Below are positions 44,267 through 55,334 of a stretch of DNA of 64,000 nt, in pieces. The DNA comes from Chrysoporthe austroafricana. Lineage: Eukaryota; Ascomycota; Sordariomycetes; Diaporthales; Cryphonectriaceae. The translations under genes were made by a program, and so were the position numbers. The number at the start of each line of letters is the position of its first letter. The first letter of the stretch is position 1. Location of the stretch: the NCBI GenBank assembly GCA_001051155.2, contig JYIP02000005.1:682001-746000 (forward strand). Direction: 5' to 3'. A model generated the notes under the pieces. It ran no database searches, had not been told where the DNA came from, and worked only from the letters and a program-made list of their open reading frames with translations.

Positions 44267-44458
44267 GTGGACACCATTATGAATGACAACGAGGCCATGA
44301 AGGAGACTATCACGCGTACTCAGCAGAATGTAGCTCGCATTCAGAAGGACGTCGCGCGTCTCGAGATGGACGTCAAAGATGGCTTCAATAAACTCAACAT
44401 CGCCGACCAGGACGTTACCGGCAACGACGAGAACCCGGACAAGCGTCGTCGCATCTAA
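44267..44458 (+). other. Coding-like coiled-coil segment out of frame with the gene upstream
   Basis: About 63 codons, beginning before the first Met at KLLKAIAIQVDTIMNDNE, show regular heptads (RTQQNVARIQKDVARLEMDV) and a basic end (DKRRRI). The reading is open back to about 44225. It overlaps the stop of the preceding gene and has no start context of its own. It is probably the ancestral C-terminus of that gene. Confidence 0.55.
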
Positions 44459-44826
44459 GTAGACGCACCTCGTGTTCATCACTGACCTACAGTCAACCTT
44501 CCGATCTGGAAAGAGATAGCCAGCAGCACGGCGCTCCGGCGTGTGTGTGATTTGAGGCTATAGCACTTCAACAAATCAAGGTTTTACCAGTCAATCTGGC
44601 AGACCATACTCGCTCGCTCGTGATGTTCAGTAGAGTAGTAAGCTCAAGTGTATTCATGATCAATACGTTGCATCATAGGTACGGAGTATCAATCCTATGT
44701 ATGTCTCGTTCAAATTCTCTCTATTGCTATGGACGGTCCACGTAGTCTTCAGTCTCAATATCGAGTTATTAGAAGACCTGAGAACAGCAGCTCCCCCTTC
44801 GTTGACTTGTCTTCGGAGAGCAGCAG

Positions 44827-45978
44827 CTATTCGCCCTGCTCGACCAGCCACTTGTTTGAAACCACTTTGAAAGCAAATCCATCCCTCGAGCTTATGCTCT
44901 TAAGCACGTATCCCTCCCTCGTCTGACCCCTTGTGCCCACTCCCTCTGCCTTGGCCAAGATCTCGTCCAAGCTCTTGGCGAAGTCACGCAGGTTGAAGTA
45001 CCCAAGGATGGGCACGTGAGGGAGCGACATCCTCTCACAGATATCCACCACCTCCACAGATGGGAGATACTCTTGCTTGCCAATGTCGAAGATCTGGAAC
45101 ACTACGAACTCGTTCTCCGCGGTGGCAGGGAAGCCGATGCTGTTGTTTTTGATGGCCGGGCCGATGAGCTCGCCCTGGACCGCGACATTCTCGAGACCGA
45201 CCTCATGGAGTCTCTCGGGAAGACCGAGGTGCTTGGCTGCCTTCCAGTAGATATCGTTACCCCGCTCGTCGAGGTCCTTGCTTGCGCTGGCCACGCCAAG
45301 GCGTGCGTTCTGGGTCTCTTGAGTCGGCCCAACAGGTACAGCAGGCAAGGCTCGGTGCCATTTCGAACCGCGTACAACTCGATAGACGGTCATAGAGACG
45401 CCATCGAGCTTTTCGGTGACCTGGAACACCTCGTTCAGATGTTTATATGTGAACAGGTCCGGTATATTCTGAACACGCTCGCTTGCCGGCCGAGGGAAGA
45501 ATGGTGGGGCTCGACCGAGGATCTGGCCCTGTGCCTCGAACGGGACCTCCCACTTCTTGACACCAATGATATCTTCGAAGGCCATCTCCATTGCCATCTT
45601 TGTTCCCCTCTCCATCCCATGCTCTTTCTGCAGCTCCTCCAACACGGCCTTGACCTCAGGCATGGTCACGACTGGCTGGATGAGCCCCTGTGAGATCTGT
45701 TTGTCGAGCATCTGGGATCGAACGTGGTAGCCTTTCTCGCCCTGAAAGTCGGTCAGACTGTCGAACATCTCCCAGCTAAATCTTCCATTTGCCGCGGGGA
45801 TGAAGCTGTCGATCTCGAAGTACAGGACGAGCTGGCCGACTTCGAAGCTGCCGCGGTATACGACGACAGTCCAGCCCCCACCAACGGTGGCAACGTCGTA
45901 GCGCTTGTACTTGGCGCCGCGCATGTGGCGGATCTGGGTGACGTTGCGAAGGGTGACGAGTTTTCGTAGAGGTGCCAT
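44827..45978 (-). CDS. RNA ligase of the Deinococcus Rnl (DraRnl/Rnl5) type
   Basis: A covalent nucleotidyltransferase that joins RNA ends, probably sealing 3'-OH to 5'-phosphate with ATP. Single exon, 383 residues from the first ATG (MAPLRKLVTLRNV); the frame is open further upstream but only from a non-ATG codon. An N-terminal OB-like beta region (about 1-90, with VGQLVLYFEIDSFIP) precedes the ligase core, as in the Deinococcus enzyme. Motif I is EKLDG with the nucleotidyl-accepting Lys near residue 190. QGELIGP (268-274) fits motif III/IIIa, EGYVLK (355-360) motif IV and KVVSNKWL (371-378) motif V. All catalytic motifs appear intact. The biological role in fungi is not settled; RNA repair is the likely one. 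It is convergent with the gene at 43287. Confidence 0.88.
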   Translation of the reverse strand: MAPLRKLVTLRNVTQIRHMRGAKYKRYDVATVGGGWTVVVYRGSFEVGQLVLYFEIDSFIPAANGRFSWEMFDSLTDFQGEKGYHVRSQMLDKQISQGLIQPVVTMPEVKAVLEELQKEHGMERGTKMAMEMAFEDIIGVKKWEVPFEAQGQILGRAPPFFPRPASERVQNIPDLFTYKHLNEVFQVTEKLDGVSMTVYRVVRGSKWHRALPAVPVGPTQETQNARLGVASASKDLDERGNDIYWKAAKHLGLPERLHEVGLENVAVQGELIGPAIKNNSIGFPATAENEFVVFQIFDIGKQEYLPSVEVVDICERMSLPHVPILGYFNLRDFAKSLDEILAKAEGVGTRGQTREGYVLKSISSRDGFAFKVVSNKWLVEQGE

Positions 45979-47698
45979 GGTGGGTATGAGATTCGCCACG
46001 ATTTCTCTGATGATTTGAGGTGGAAAGGTGCGAGATTTTGGATGAGTAGACAAAGATTCGGTTGCGTTGCTGGGAACAGACAAAGGAAAGAAGGAGCAAC
46101 CATCATCGAGGTCAAATACTAAGGGCCATGACGCCGACACCGCATCCTTTCACAGAAAGGCCAAATGTCTCCACATGGCTGCCTCAACACTGAGTACCTA
46201 AGCTATCCACTTGCAGCCTGAGAGCGCGTTCCCGCAGCCTGTCATGAAGAGAGACGTGCACATGCAATTGAGATTGAGAGCCTGAGATCCGACAGAATCT
46301 GGGCATTATTTAGCACCAAGGCCTCAATTTTGTTGTGATACTGGCTTTCAAAGCTGCCCGAGGCCATACATCAGGACTCTGAATCTATATCAATGAATCA
46401 CACACGGAATAGAAGCGATGATATCAATGTCCTCGGGATCGACCATGATGAGGCGAAATGAGGGCTGCAGCCTCGCCGATGGACAGATGTTGGAGTGCGG
46501 CTGATCTCAAAGTGGATAGCTCGGCCCGGCCCGCAGTCCACTCCAGCGCCAACGCCGCCACTGATCTGGCATCAGAGCATCGACAGTAGCGCCGTTTTCA
46601 GCGTCATCAACAGCCATGAAAAGAAGATATGCCTCGAGCATTACTATGATGGGACAGACTGTTGTCATGTCATCAGTTTGAAGCAAAACTGCTTCTGTGA
46701 CCCAAGTAGACGGTAGCTTCTATTGTGGGTAGGCCCGTTCTGCCTGTCTTCGGCCACTCATGATTCGGCACATGGCTAGAGCTTCCAAGGTTTCAGCGGG
46801 TGGATCCTGCAACAGGGCATTCTGCAGATAAAAATCTCAATGCAATCTCTGTGCAACTCCCAAGCCTTAGTGCCAATTCAGGATTGCTGGAACCAAGCTC
46901 CTTGACAGTCCCATCTAGTCGAAGTCGGATGGTCAGGCAGAGTCCCCTGCAAGATGTATTGTACAACTCATCCTTCCTGTCCCTCGAGTGCTGCCGAAAT
47001 CCATGTAGGACTGATAAGGTCGATGCATCTCGAGAAGATTTTACTGTGCGCCTTTCCCTGGACGGAAAGTCATCCTGAGACTCAACGGAGTATTCCCGAA
47101 TATCTGAGCGGGACCTGAGATCAAACAGTCGCGCATGTATAGCAAGATAACGGCACGACAAACCTCCATAGCCAGGCAAATTGAAGTGAAATCTTACTAC
47201 CGCGAGCTCGTTATCCTTGACCTCTGAGCGTTTGTGAGATTTTACTAGATTGATTGCATAAACTGCATAAACAGACACTTAATATCACACGACGGTGAAT
47301 TTTGTTTTGATAATTCTATAACCGTCTTGTCGCTATGTCAAGACTATCGATTATCGAGTAGAGCTCAAATCACATCAAACGCTGCCTGCCAACCAGGACC
47401 CACTCACTCTCTTACTAGGACCCACCATTTTGAGAGAATGAGGTCATTTGTCCGGCAGAACTCTCGATGATAAATCTTCACCTTACAAGAGAGGGCTGGG
47501 GAGCATTACCGTACTTCGTCATTGCATTAAACCTCCCGAAATCATGCACATCCCCGCAACGAGTCCGTGATTTATCAGCGTGGCAGAGATAATTGATAGG
47601 ACCGAGGAGCTCTGCAAGCTCTATCTGATAAGCTGCAATCGACCCCGCCTTTCGCGCCTGTCCATTCCTAACCAGACAAACCCATAAAGGATTGAATC
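45979..47698. other. Intergenic between divergent genes, 1.7 kb
   Basis: This stretch lies between the RNA ligase (-) and the MDR dehydrogenase (+). ORFs up to 161 codons overlap antisense and lack domains. The first 160 bp is an open extension of the ligase frame without an ATG. I see no repeat or RNA gene. Confidence 0.45.
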
Positions 47699-48929
47699 AT
47701 GGCTGAGGTGAACCGTCAATGGCGGACGCACCAAGATGGTCTAGAGAAGATCTTTCAAACCACCGGTCCAGTGCCGAAGCCAGGTGACGGCGAGGTCCTC
47801 GTCCGCATCAAGGCCGTCTCTCTGAACTACCGCGACACGGAAGGTCAGAAATCATCCGAGAGGCAACCACGTGGAACCGGGCCTGCTAACACTGCTCAAG
47901 TGGCCATGGGGCTCTACAATCATCACAAGACCATCGATGGCGGGTCCAATGACTCAATCGTCCTCTGCTCGGACATGTGCGGTGAGGTCGCAGTCACCGG
48001 TTCCGGCGTCTCGTCCTGGAAGGCCGCAGACCGCGTCATGGGGACCTTCTGCCAGGCACATTTGACGGGCCAAATCAGGGAACATCACATGGCGACCGGC
48101 TTGGGCTTACCACAGGACGGCGTGCTTCAGGACTATCGCCTCTTTCCTGAAATGGGCCTCGTCAAGGCGCCCACCCATCTCACCGACGAGGAGGCCGCCT
48201 GTCTCCCTATTGCTGGCGTAACGGCCTGGATGGCTATCAACGGCCTGCGACCTCTAGGCCAGTCTGGAGGTAAAAATGAAATAGTATTAATCCAGGGAAC
48301 AGGTGGTGTTAGTATCAGCGGTATGCAGATTGCCAAGGCCAGTGGCGCGACGAGTAAGTGCCTCCCTTTCCCTGATCAGCCATCAAGCCGAATGTCTATT
48401 TCGCATTCTTGCACTCGGAACATTAGCGGCTAATAAGCATCCACCGCACAAAGCCATCGTCACCTCGTCCTCGGATGAGAAGCTTGCCCGCGCCCGAGAT
48501 CTGGGTGCCGACCATCTCATTAACTATCGAAACAGCCCAGACTGGGAGAAGAAGGTCATGGAGCTTACGGGTGGCAACGGCGCGGACATCATATTCGAAG
48601 TCGGAGGCGCTGGGACACTGCGCAAATCATTCGACTGCGTCACGTTCGGCGGCGTGATCAACAGCATCGGCTACGTGACTGGCAAGAAGGACGACCCAGA
48701 CGGTGACCTGACTAATATCAACGTGCTCGCCCTTAGGAGGACAGTGACCCTCAGGGGCATTCTAAACGGGCCGAGGGACAGGTTTGAGGAGATGTGCGAC
48801 TTCTACGTCCAGCGCCAGATCAGACCAGCCGTGGATCGCGTGTTTGAGTTCGACCAGGCAATGGACGCTTTCAAGTTCTTGCATGAAGGATCGCATTTCG
48901 GAAAAGTCGTATTGCGAGTAGCTACCTAG
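47699..48929 (+). CDS. Zinc-independent MDR alcohol dehydrogenase/quinone-reductase-like protein
   Basis: A medium-chain dehydrogenase/reductase using NAD(P)H, in the group annotated as zinc-type alcohol-dehydrogenase-like. Three exons, 47699-47843, 47901-48353 and 48454-48929, give 357 residues. Intron 1 is 57 nt, has no stop and keeps frame, but it is clearly an intron: GTCAG donor, TGCTAACAC branch site, CAAG acceptor, and its removal restores YRDTEVAMGLYNHH. Intron 2 (100 nt) ends at CAAAG and restores SGATTIVTSSSDEKL. The N-terminal catalytic domain holds CSDMCGEV. The nucleotide-binding fold has IQGTGGVSISGMQIA and the family phrase GADIIFEVGGAGTLRKSF. The Cys-rich structural zinc lobe of classical ADHs is absent. 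Substrate is unknown. Confidence 0.88.
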
Positions 48930-50124
48930 CCTTTGAGTATTGAGTGCCTGCATAGGCCAAAGCGGGAAGATATCTTAGTCATACAGCCGCTGCTGGAGGA
49001 TTGTTCTGGCCATGCTTGTGGAGAGGAGCTTAGGTGCCGATCAGTAGGAGCTAGGTCGCATAGTTCAAGAGCCTTAAGCTCTATGTGAAAAGCCCTGGTG
49101 CTAACATCTCTACTTAGTCATGTTGTAAACTCTCCTTCATATCAAGGTAGGGGCATTGGGCATTCTTACACTTGGTCAACACAATTTTTGAGAGAAAAAA
49201 AAATTACTTTGGGCTTGCTGCATCAAGGACTACTGTTGTATCTGGTTGCAGCGGACCCCAAGCATGTGGCTAATCATCGGTACCTACAGAGTCGTAATAT
49301 TGCACTTCCGAGGATCTACACTCCATTTGTTGCTAGCCTTGAAGCCATCTAGTATGGTCTGCTGGCACACAGCCATGATTCTTTGAAGATCAGCGGGTGT
49401 AGTCAGAGCATTGTCGTATCACCATCCACAGTATTGCCCTAGGACCACTTAGCTCCCATGACAATGGGAAGTGCACGAGCATCTCCTTGAGGTGAGCTTA
49501 GACAACATATAGGGGCGAAGATCTTCGATTTCCCACAGTAACATTCCAAGGCCCTCTTGAACTCAACTGCTCAGGCCATTGCGGTCTTTTCCTGAGAAAT
49601 TTCTCTTCCAACTTTCCTCTATTACCAACCACACAATCATAAGATCCTATCCACTGTCAACATCTAAACAACGAATTACCTTCTCACGCAACGTTGTCCA
49701 GACACATTTTCATCAAGAAAATGGTAAGATCATTCAACTATGCGCATTATTCTTCCAGCATTTTTCCGCGTTGATGAATGTATTGCTGCTGAGAGTCGTG
49801 GCTGGCCTGGGCCTTTCGCTCCACCCTGCTCAGAACTTCCTTCGTGGGATAAAATCCCCGTGCAACTTGATATCACTTCTTTGAAAACGTCGTCTGCTTT
49901 CATATTGGAGAAATGCCGCTGGCCCTCCTCACGTGTGCTATCGGGCAAGTGCGCTTTGAAACACGTCGCCACCCCTTGGAGATGCCCTCATATTGAACAG
50001 CTGTCTTCCAATTTTCTCCATTATCTACATCTGCTACCTTTATCACCGGTTCTTGTTGAAGCCGTGATATCTTATCTGACAGCCCCATTAGAAAAGAGTG
50101 CCATCTCCCCACCTCGACTCAACC
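48930..50124. other. Intergenic, no gene recognised
   Basis: AT-rich sequence follows the dehydrogenase. ORFs are short and broken. The part at 49130-49560 looks like decayed sequence with frames interrupted several times, but I cannot assign it to a retroelement family. Confidence 0.4.
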
Positions 50125-50911
50125 ATGCCCCTCAACGGAACGACGACCAGCTCCGCAGCCCGGGGGCGGAAGACCGACATGGAGTACCAGTCCATCATGG
50201 GAAGATCCAAGAGGGAGGGCTGGACCGACGACAGGCTTACCAAAGAGCTCACAGGGCTCGCCCGGGCCCGCGAGGGGCGCCTGCCAGAGGCCCCGTGGCG
50301 CGTCCCGCGCGTGACCGACACGGCGACCGGCAGCGGCCTGGACGGGACGCGGCCCCCCAGGAAGCACCACGACGACGGCTTCTCCGTCCTGACGGCCATG
50401 TTCAGGTGCAAGCGGCTCTCGGAGGAGGAGTACACCCGCCTCCTGGCGCGGTACAGGGCGGCCACCCGCGGCAGAGGGTCCACCGCGCCCGCCGGGCGGA
50501 CCGGCCATCCTCACTACCTCGCGCCGACGATGCCGGCGGGCTTCCGGCGCTGGACCAGGCGGCAGTTCGACGAGGCTCTCGAGGAGCTGGAGGCGCGCTC
50601 CGCGGGCCCGCAGGGCATGAAGGCGGCCGGGGACGAGGGAGGCCGCGGCGTTGCCTTCACCCCGAGTGAGTCTAGCCTTGCGTCCTTGCCTGGAGCCGAG
50701 GACACCGCTGGTGCAGAGGATGACGGATCGGACTGGTCCCGGTCGGAAGTGATCTGCTGTCCTAAAAACACCCCTGAGGTGAGCGACGATGAGGACAGCC
50801 AGCAGGCGTAAGTCGTCCAATGATGGCTTTACGTCCACAACCCAGCCCTATGATATTTGTAGGGTTGTGCTTTGTGAGGGCGGTCCAGCTCTGCAGCCTG
50901 AGTCGCCATGA
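50125..50911 (+). CDS. Unidentified basic protein, probably two exons
   Basis: No family is recognised. The main exon starts at ATG 50125 (MPLNGTTTSSAARGRKTD) and is open to a TAA at 50809-50811 (228 residues). That stop sits inside a perfect donor (GC|GTAAGT). Splicing from 50808 to the TTTGTAG at 50862 (55 nt) would replace the stop with AVVLCEGGPALQPESP and end at 50911, for about 244 residues. The N-terminal half is Arg/Lys-rich with a possible helix pair (GWTDDRLTKELTGLARARE and LSEEEYTRLLARYRAA), reminiscent of a small DNA-binding fold but not identifiable. The C-terminal part is acidic and Ser-rich. GC is much higher than its flanks. The antisense strand is open too, so coding rests on the start context and composition. 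Confidence 0.6.
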
Positions 50912-51597
50912 GAAGTCAGTTGATCGGGAAGCGAAACACGGCGGTACTGAATGAGTTTTAGGTGCGACAGGATTTATAAAGGCCGCCAACAATGTTGCTA
51001 TTTACTCGAAGCGAGTCAGCTTGACCCCGCAAAATGTCTGGAAGTTTGACAAGAGCAACCCATGTAATGCTATTTCATCATGGTTCTGAGAACTCTGCCG
51101 TCTTCATATGCAGCAATCATTCCATGAACTCCTTGAGAGTTGAGGGAGGGTAGGAACATAGGTGGATGAAACAGCTTTCGATTTTTCATATAAGCAAAAA
51201 TAATTCTATACATCCGTAATTTACAGCCGACCTGCCGATATCCCCATCAAGTGAAGAGCCGTTAGCGGCGCAAGTAGTCTAGAAATATCCGAGCCGAGCA
51301 CTTCGAGAGCATCGGAAATTGCCAGGCCGTCCACGATCATACACTTCATAACAGAGACCCCTGTGGCTCTCCAGACAATGTACATCTCTGAACGAGGGTG
51401 AACTGAAGACCAAAAAAACGTGAGAGTCTATAACACAAATCCATGAGCAGCGTGTCCGTTTGCTGCATATGCTCCAGAATCCTTTCCTTTCTTTGCCGTG
51501 TCAGATTCGTTTCTCATTCTGCCCCTTCCAATCCCATCAAAACGCCAAACCCACATGGCACAGCCAAGATGGCCGGTTCGTTGAGGTTGGTATATGC
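50912..51597. other. Intergenic between convergent genes
   Basis: An AT-rich spacer holding the 3' ends of the unidentified basic protein (+) and the transporter (-). Nothing else is recognised. Confidence 0.45.
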
Positions 51598-53331
51598 TTA
51601 GCCCGATGGCGTGGTAATGACGGGCGGCATGTGCAGGCTGGGCCAGAACACGTAGGCCCCGAAGAGGATACCGCCAAACACCAGGAAGCCCACGGCGCCC
51701 TTTGCCCGTGCAGGGTGGTTCTGGCGCATGGTGCCGAGCTGCAGACGGGCATCGGTGAATGCGGACTGGATCTTCTCCGCGCCAAGCCTGTAGTAGCAAA
51801 GACCGGCGAGGGCGATGGAGTAACCAAAGTACTGCTGGAGGGTAACGGGATCGCGGAAGATAACGAGAGAGGCGCAGACGAGGAGGATATCCTTGAGGAT
51901 ACCGGACATGGTGAGGACGACGGCGGACGTCTTGCCAATCTGTAGGGTCATGTTTAGCGGGGCCCAGCACGTCATGAAGGGCAGGGACATCACGCACCAG
52001 GAAGACAACAGACACGTTAAGCAGGAACGCAACGAAGGCATTGGCGATGAGAGTGAACAGGCCGACACCGTAGATGTCGCCCATAGACATGCGTGGAACC
52101 TCAACGAACAGGGTGACAATACCGTTGATGACGGCGCAGGCAGGGGCGTAGTAGTACAGGGAGACCAGAGGGTCCATCTTGAACTCGGCGGAGCTCAGCA
52201 TGCGCTGGATCATGACGAGACGGAGGGCCTCGAAGACGATACCGCTGCATTGGTCTGTTTCTTCGGGTTAGCCTAGTCCCTGCTAGCTCGCAAGTACGAC
52301 CCAGTACCGCAGCACGTACAGATGAAACCAACAAGGTCGAACTTGATCTCGCCGAAGGAGGCGATGACCACACCCAGCACGATGACTCCGACATTTCCGA
52401 GGATCTTCATGTTGGGCGGGGCGATACCGAAAGCCCAGGTCGCGAAGAGAGTGACAACCGCATTGGTGGCCTAAATCCAGCTTGTCAGACCCATGCCAAT
52501 TGCAGCGCCCACAACCGCGGTGGGATCAACTCACCTTGAGCATCTGAATGAAGGAGACAGAGAGGTAGAGGTATGCGACGTTTCCGCAGATGAGACTCAA
52601 GCTGAACATGATGCCGATAGGGACAATGGCGCGCCTGTGTGCCCACACTCGTCAGCATCGTCCACCTGTCCGCCCACCGGTCCGCCACCTGGCCTGCACT
52701 AGTTATGTCCTGCCATCACTTACATGTACGTCTGGGTGTTCATGGGGACCTTGAGTCTCGAGTCGAGCGTGGAGGTGAACCTAGCCATGAATTGGGTCAT
52801 GGCCGTGGCGAAAAACATGTGCCATGTTGTCAGGAAGAGGGCTGTATCATCGTCAGTCGAGGGAGACTCGGTGAGGGGGGTTCCGGGCCGGCCTGGCGAG
52901 CCGATTATCGAGGACAGGAGGTCTTACGGAAGTCTGTTCGAGCGTATCTCGTGTCAGCGTCTGCGTCTTCAACGACGAGGCGAAGGGGGGACGGGAGTCG
53001 AGACAAGCGTCTCGAGAGCGGGGCGGGAGTGTTGGGCAGGATGGATTTCCTTACTGAACTTGGCGGTCGCAAGGACCCATTTGTTGAAGATGATGACACC
53101 AGAGGAGCAGGCGATCCAGACTCTGCGCCGTGATGGTTAGCATTGCACCTGTCAACCGCCTCCTCCTGCTCTGATCCTCGAGCGAGAGCTGAGGACGCAC
53201 CCGATGTAGACGGCTGGGTGGAGGCCGCCAGAGGCTGGAGCTGGAGGGGTGGGCTCCTGTCTGAGGACACCGCCCTCGAGCTTCCTGTCCTCCTCGCCGG
53301 AGTCGCGCTGGTTGTCTTTTGTTGCAGACAT
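51598..53331 (-). CDS. Triose-phosphate/nucleotide-sugar-type transporter (TPT family) with 6-nt microexon
   Basis: A ten-helix Golgi/ER-type solute exchanger of the TPT (DUF250-like) drug/metabolite transporter group. Exons are 53331-53201, 53122-53055, microexon 52928-52933, 52841-52724, 52634-52535, 52470-52320, 52254-51998 and 51939-51598; total 390 residues, all phases consistent. The six-base exon ACTTCC is flanked by CAG and GTAAGA with a CTGAC branch site upstream. It turns FTLF into FNFPLF, matching the family phrase before LTTWH. Landmarks are [63 protein letters not shown] and, after the last intron, [20 protein letters not shown]. The soluble N-terminus has about 45 residues. The cargo is unknown. 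Confidence 0.88.
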
Positions 53332-55334
53332 GGTCGCGGCTGCTGGTGTTGTCGCCGCAAGCTCGCTCGCGGTTCGAGGGATAGGGTGGTGGCGGTGACG
53401 CGGGTCGGGACAGTCGAGATTGCAGGGAAGGGCGAGGCAGAAGGGGGGCAGGTCGAGGTCCTCGATGGACAAAAGATGATGGCTTGGCTGTGGGGGTGGT
53501 CAGTGACTCGGCCGAGCGACACGTCGAGGCTGCTCGAGGAGGAGGAGGCGAGGTCGAGGTCCGAGATTCAGCTGGGAATAGGAGACACGTTCAGGTCCAG
53601 GTCGCACGCGCATGGGGCAGGTTAGCCTAGGCTGCACGTCATCAGCAAAGCAACACGGCGAACAGGGCGGGCGTTAGGTTTACCGTAGCCTGCTATCCTG
53701 GTGGCGGCAGCGCCTCAAGCAGCAGTACGGGTGGCTAGGTAGTGCTAAAATTACTAGCAATCAAACCAGGACAGGGGCGGCCCAGGATTGGGACCCCCAC
53801 TAGAAATCCAGCGTGTTTTGGGCTTGTTAGAACCTCCAGCCGCCCTGGCACCCTGGCAAACAGTGGCCCCCTAGCACGCCCTAGCAGGACACTGGACGAA
53901 CGCACCCCCTGCCGCAGCCTAGGATCATGGAGGCGGGAAGGCCACGGCACTGCTACTGGCAGTTCTGACCATACGAGCAGTACTAGGCGTGCTAGGGTAT
54001 AGTAAGGGGCCCTCAGCGGGGACTGGACCATCCACGTGGAGATATAATTGGCGACACAGAAACTCCACCGCCTGCCAGCTAAGAACTCCAGTACCATAGT
54101 ATATCCATTCTTCTGGGCCAGCGTCCCCACTGGTGGAGCGCCGCGGATTTTCAGATCGGCGTCGACACGACCGTCACCACTTCCCTTCCTGTCCTTGCTC
54201 CTGGCGGCTGCAGTCAGCATGCGACGGCGCTCCCGGTGCGGTACGGGCCACACGAAGATAGGTGCCCTCCCCTAGAACATCTTGGGAAAGGGTCACGGCA
54301 GTTCAGCTGCCCTGAGGTGGCGGGCGCGCCGCGGCACCGGCACCGGCAGCTTGGGATCTGATCTGGCGGGACACGGTGCATCTCTGGTTCCCCAGTATTT
54401 TGGCCTCGTGCGGCCCAGCAGCTGCGTGGAGAGTCATGAGCTTAAGTATCCACGAGGCTACCTAGCCGACCCGCAAGACGACGACGACGAATCACGGATC
54501 TCACCGTCCACCAAGAGTTCGCGCTCCGAGGCCTTTTGTGGAGGCTGACTTGTCTGCTGCCCCAGCATATGCCCGCTGTCAATACCCAGTATTGTGGACT
54601 GCTCAGTATAGCTCGGTCTCCAACTCGGACAGATTTACGTCAAGCCCTCGGTAGATTCAGACTATTCTCAGAAGCGACAGAGCGACAGTGCCTTTCCTGT
54701 CTCCAGGGCCCCCTCGATCAGGGCTCGTCTTGGAACCCGCCCTCGGCGTCGACGCCCTCGCGTTCCCACCGGGCCATTAGTAGCAGCCAATGACGGGTTT
54801 CCCTGTTCACCATCTTGGCCTCACCACCGGCTCTTCACGCGGCATCTGCTCACGCGTGCAGCTAAGACCCGTCCCAGCGCCTGAGCCCCATCGTCCGTGG
54901 GCCTTTCTGTGATGGTGCTCATAATCTCCTGCTCCCGTGAAGGGGGCCTTCCACCAGCCTGGGAACGCCTCTCTGGCTTCTCGGAACACCTTGCTGCGGG
55001 CCTTACTGAGGATCTGCACCACCCACCACCACTGTCCAAGGTGCCGGGTATGCGGCTGGCCGACGTAGAGGTAGCGTAGATCGACGAAGTAGCCGAGGGA
55101 CTTCAGGAGGCCGTCCTTCGCTGAGAGGCGTTCGTAGAGGAGCTTCGGTAGAGGGGAGGAGGCCATGGGCGCGCACGTAGACGAGAGAAGCGCGTCCTAC
55201 GAGTCTCTTCCAGGACGCACGGACGGAGAGCCGAGCCCCAGTGTGTCGGGTCCACTACTGAGTACGTGCAGACGACGGATGCGTGGGATGCTACTGGGGT
55301 CCTCATGCAAGACAATTGAGTTCCAATTCGCGCT
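53332..55334. other. Intergenic, 2.0 kb, no gene recognised
   Basis: This stretch lies between the transporter promoter and the 3' end of the second rhodopsin-like gene. It is GC-rich, with overlapping antisense ORFs of up to about 170 codons and no domain or splice structure. The words GTGCTAGGG and CTAGCA recur near 53735-54000. I see no RNA gene. Confidence 0.4.

Noticed and set aside
44827..46140. A 437-residue form of the RNA ligase
   Set aside because: The extra 54 residues begin at a GTG codon and have no ligase similarity; the ATG at 45978 fits the family start.
52905..53522. 205-codon minus-strand ORF near the transporter start
   Set aside because: It reads through introns and exon 2 in the wrong frame. 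The spliced transporter frame gives family motifs instead.
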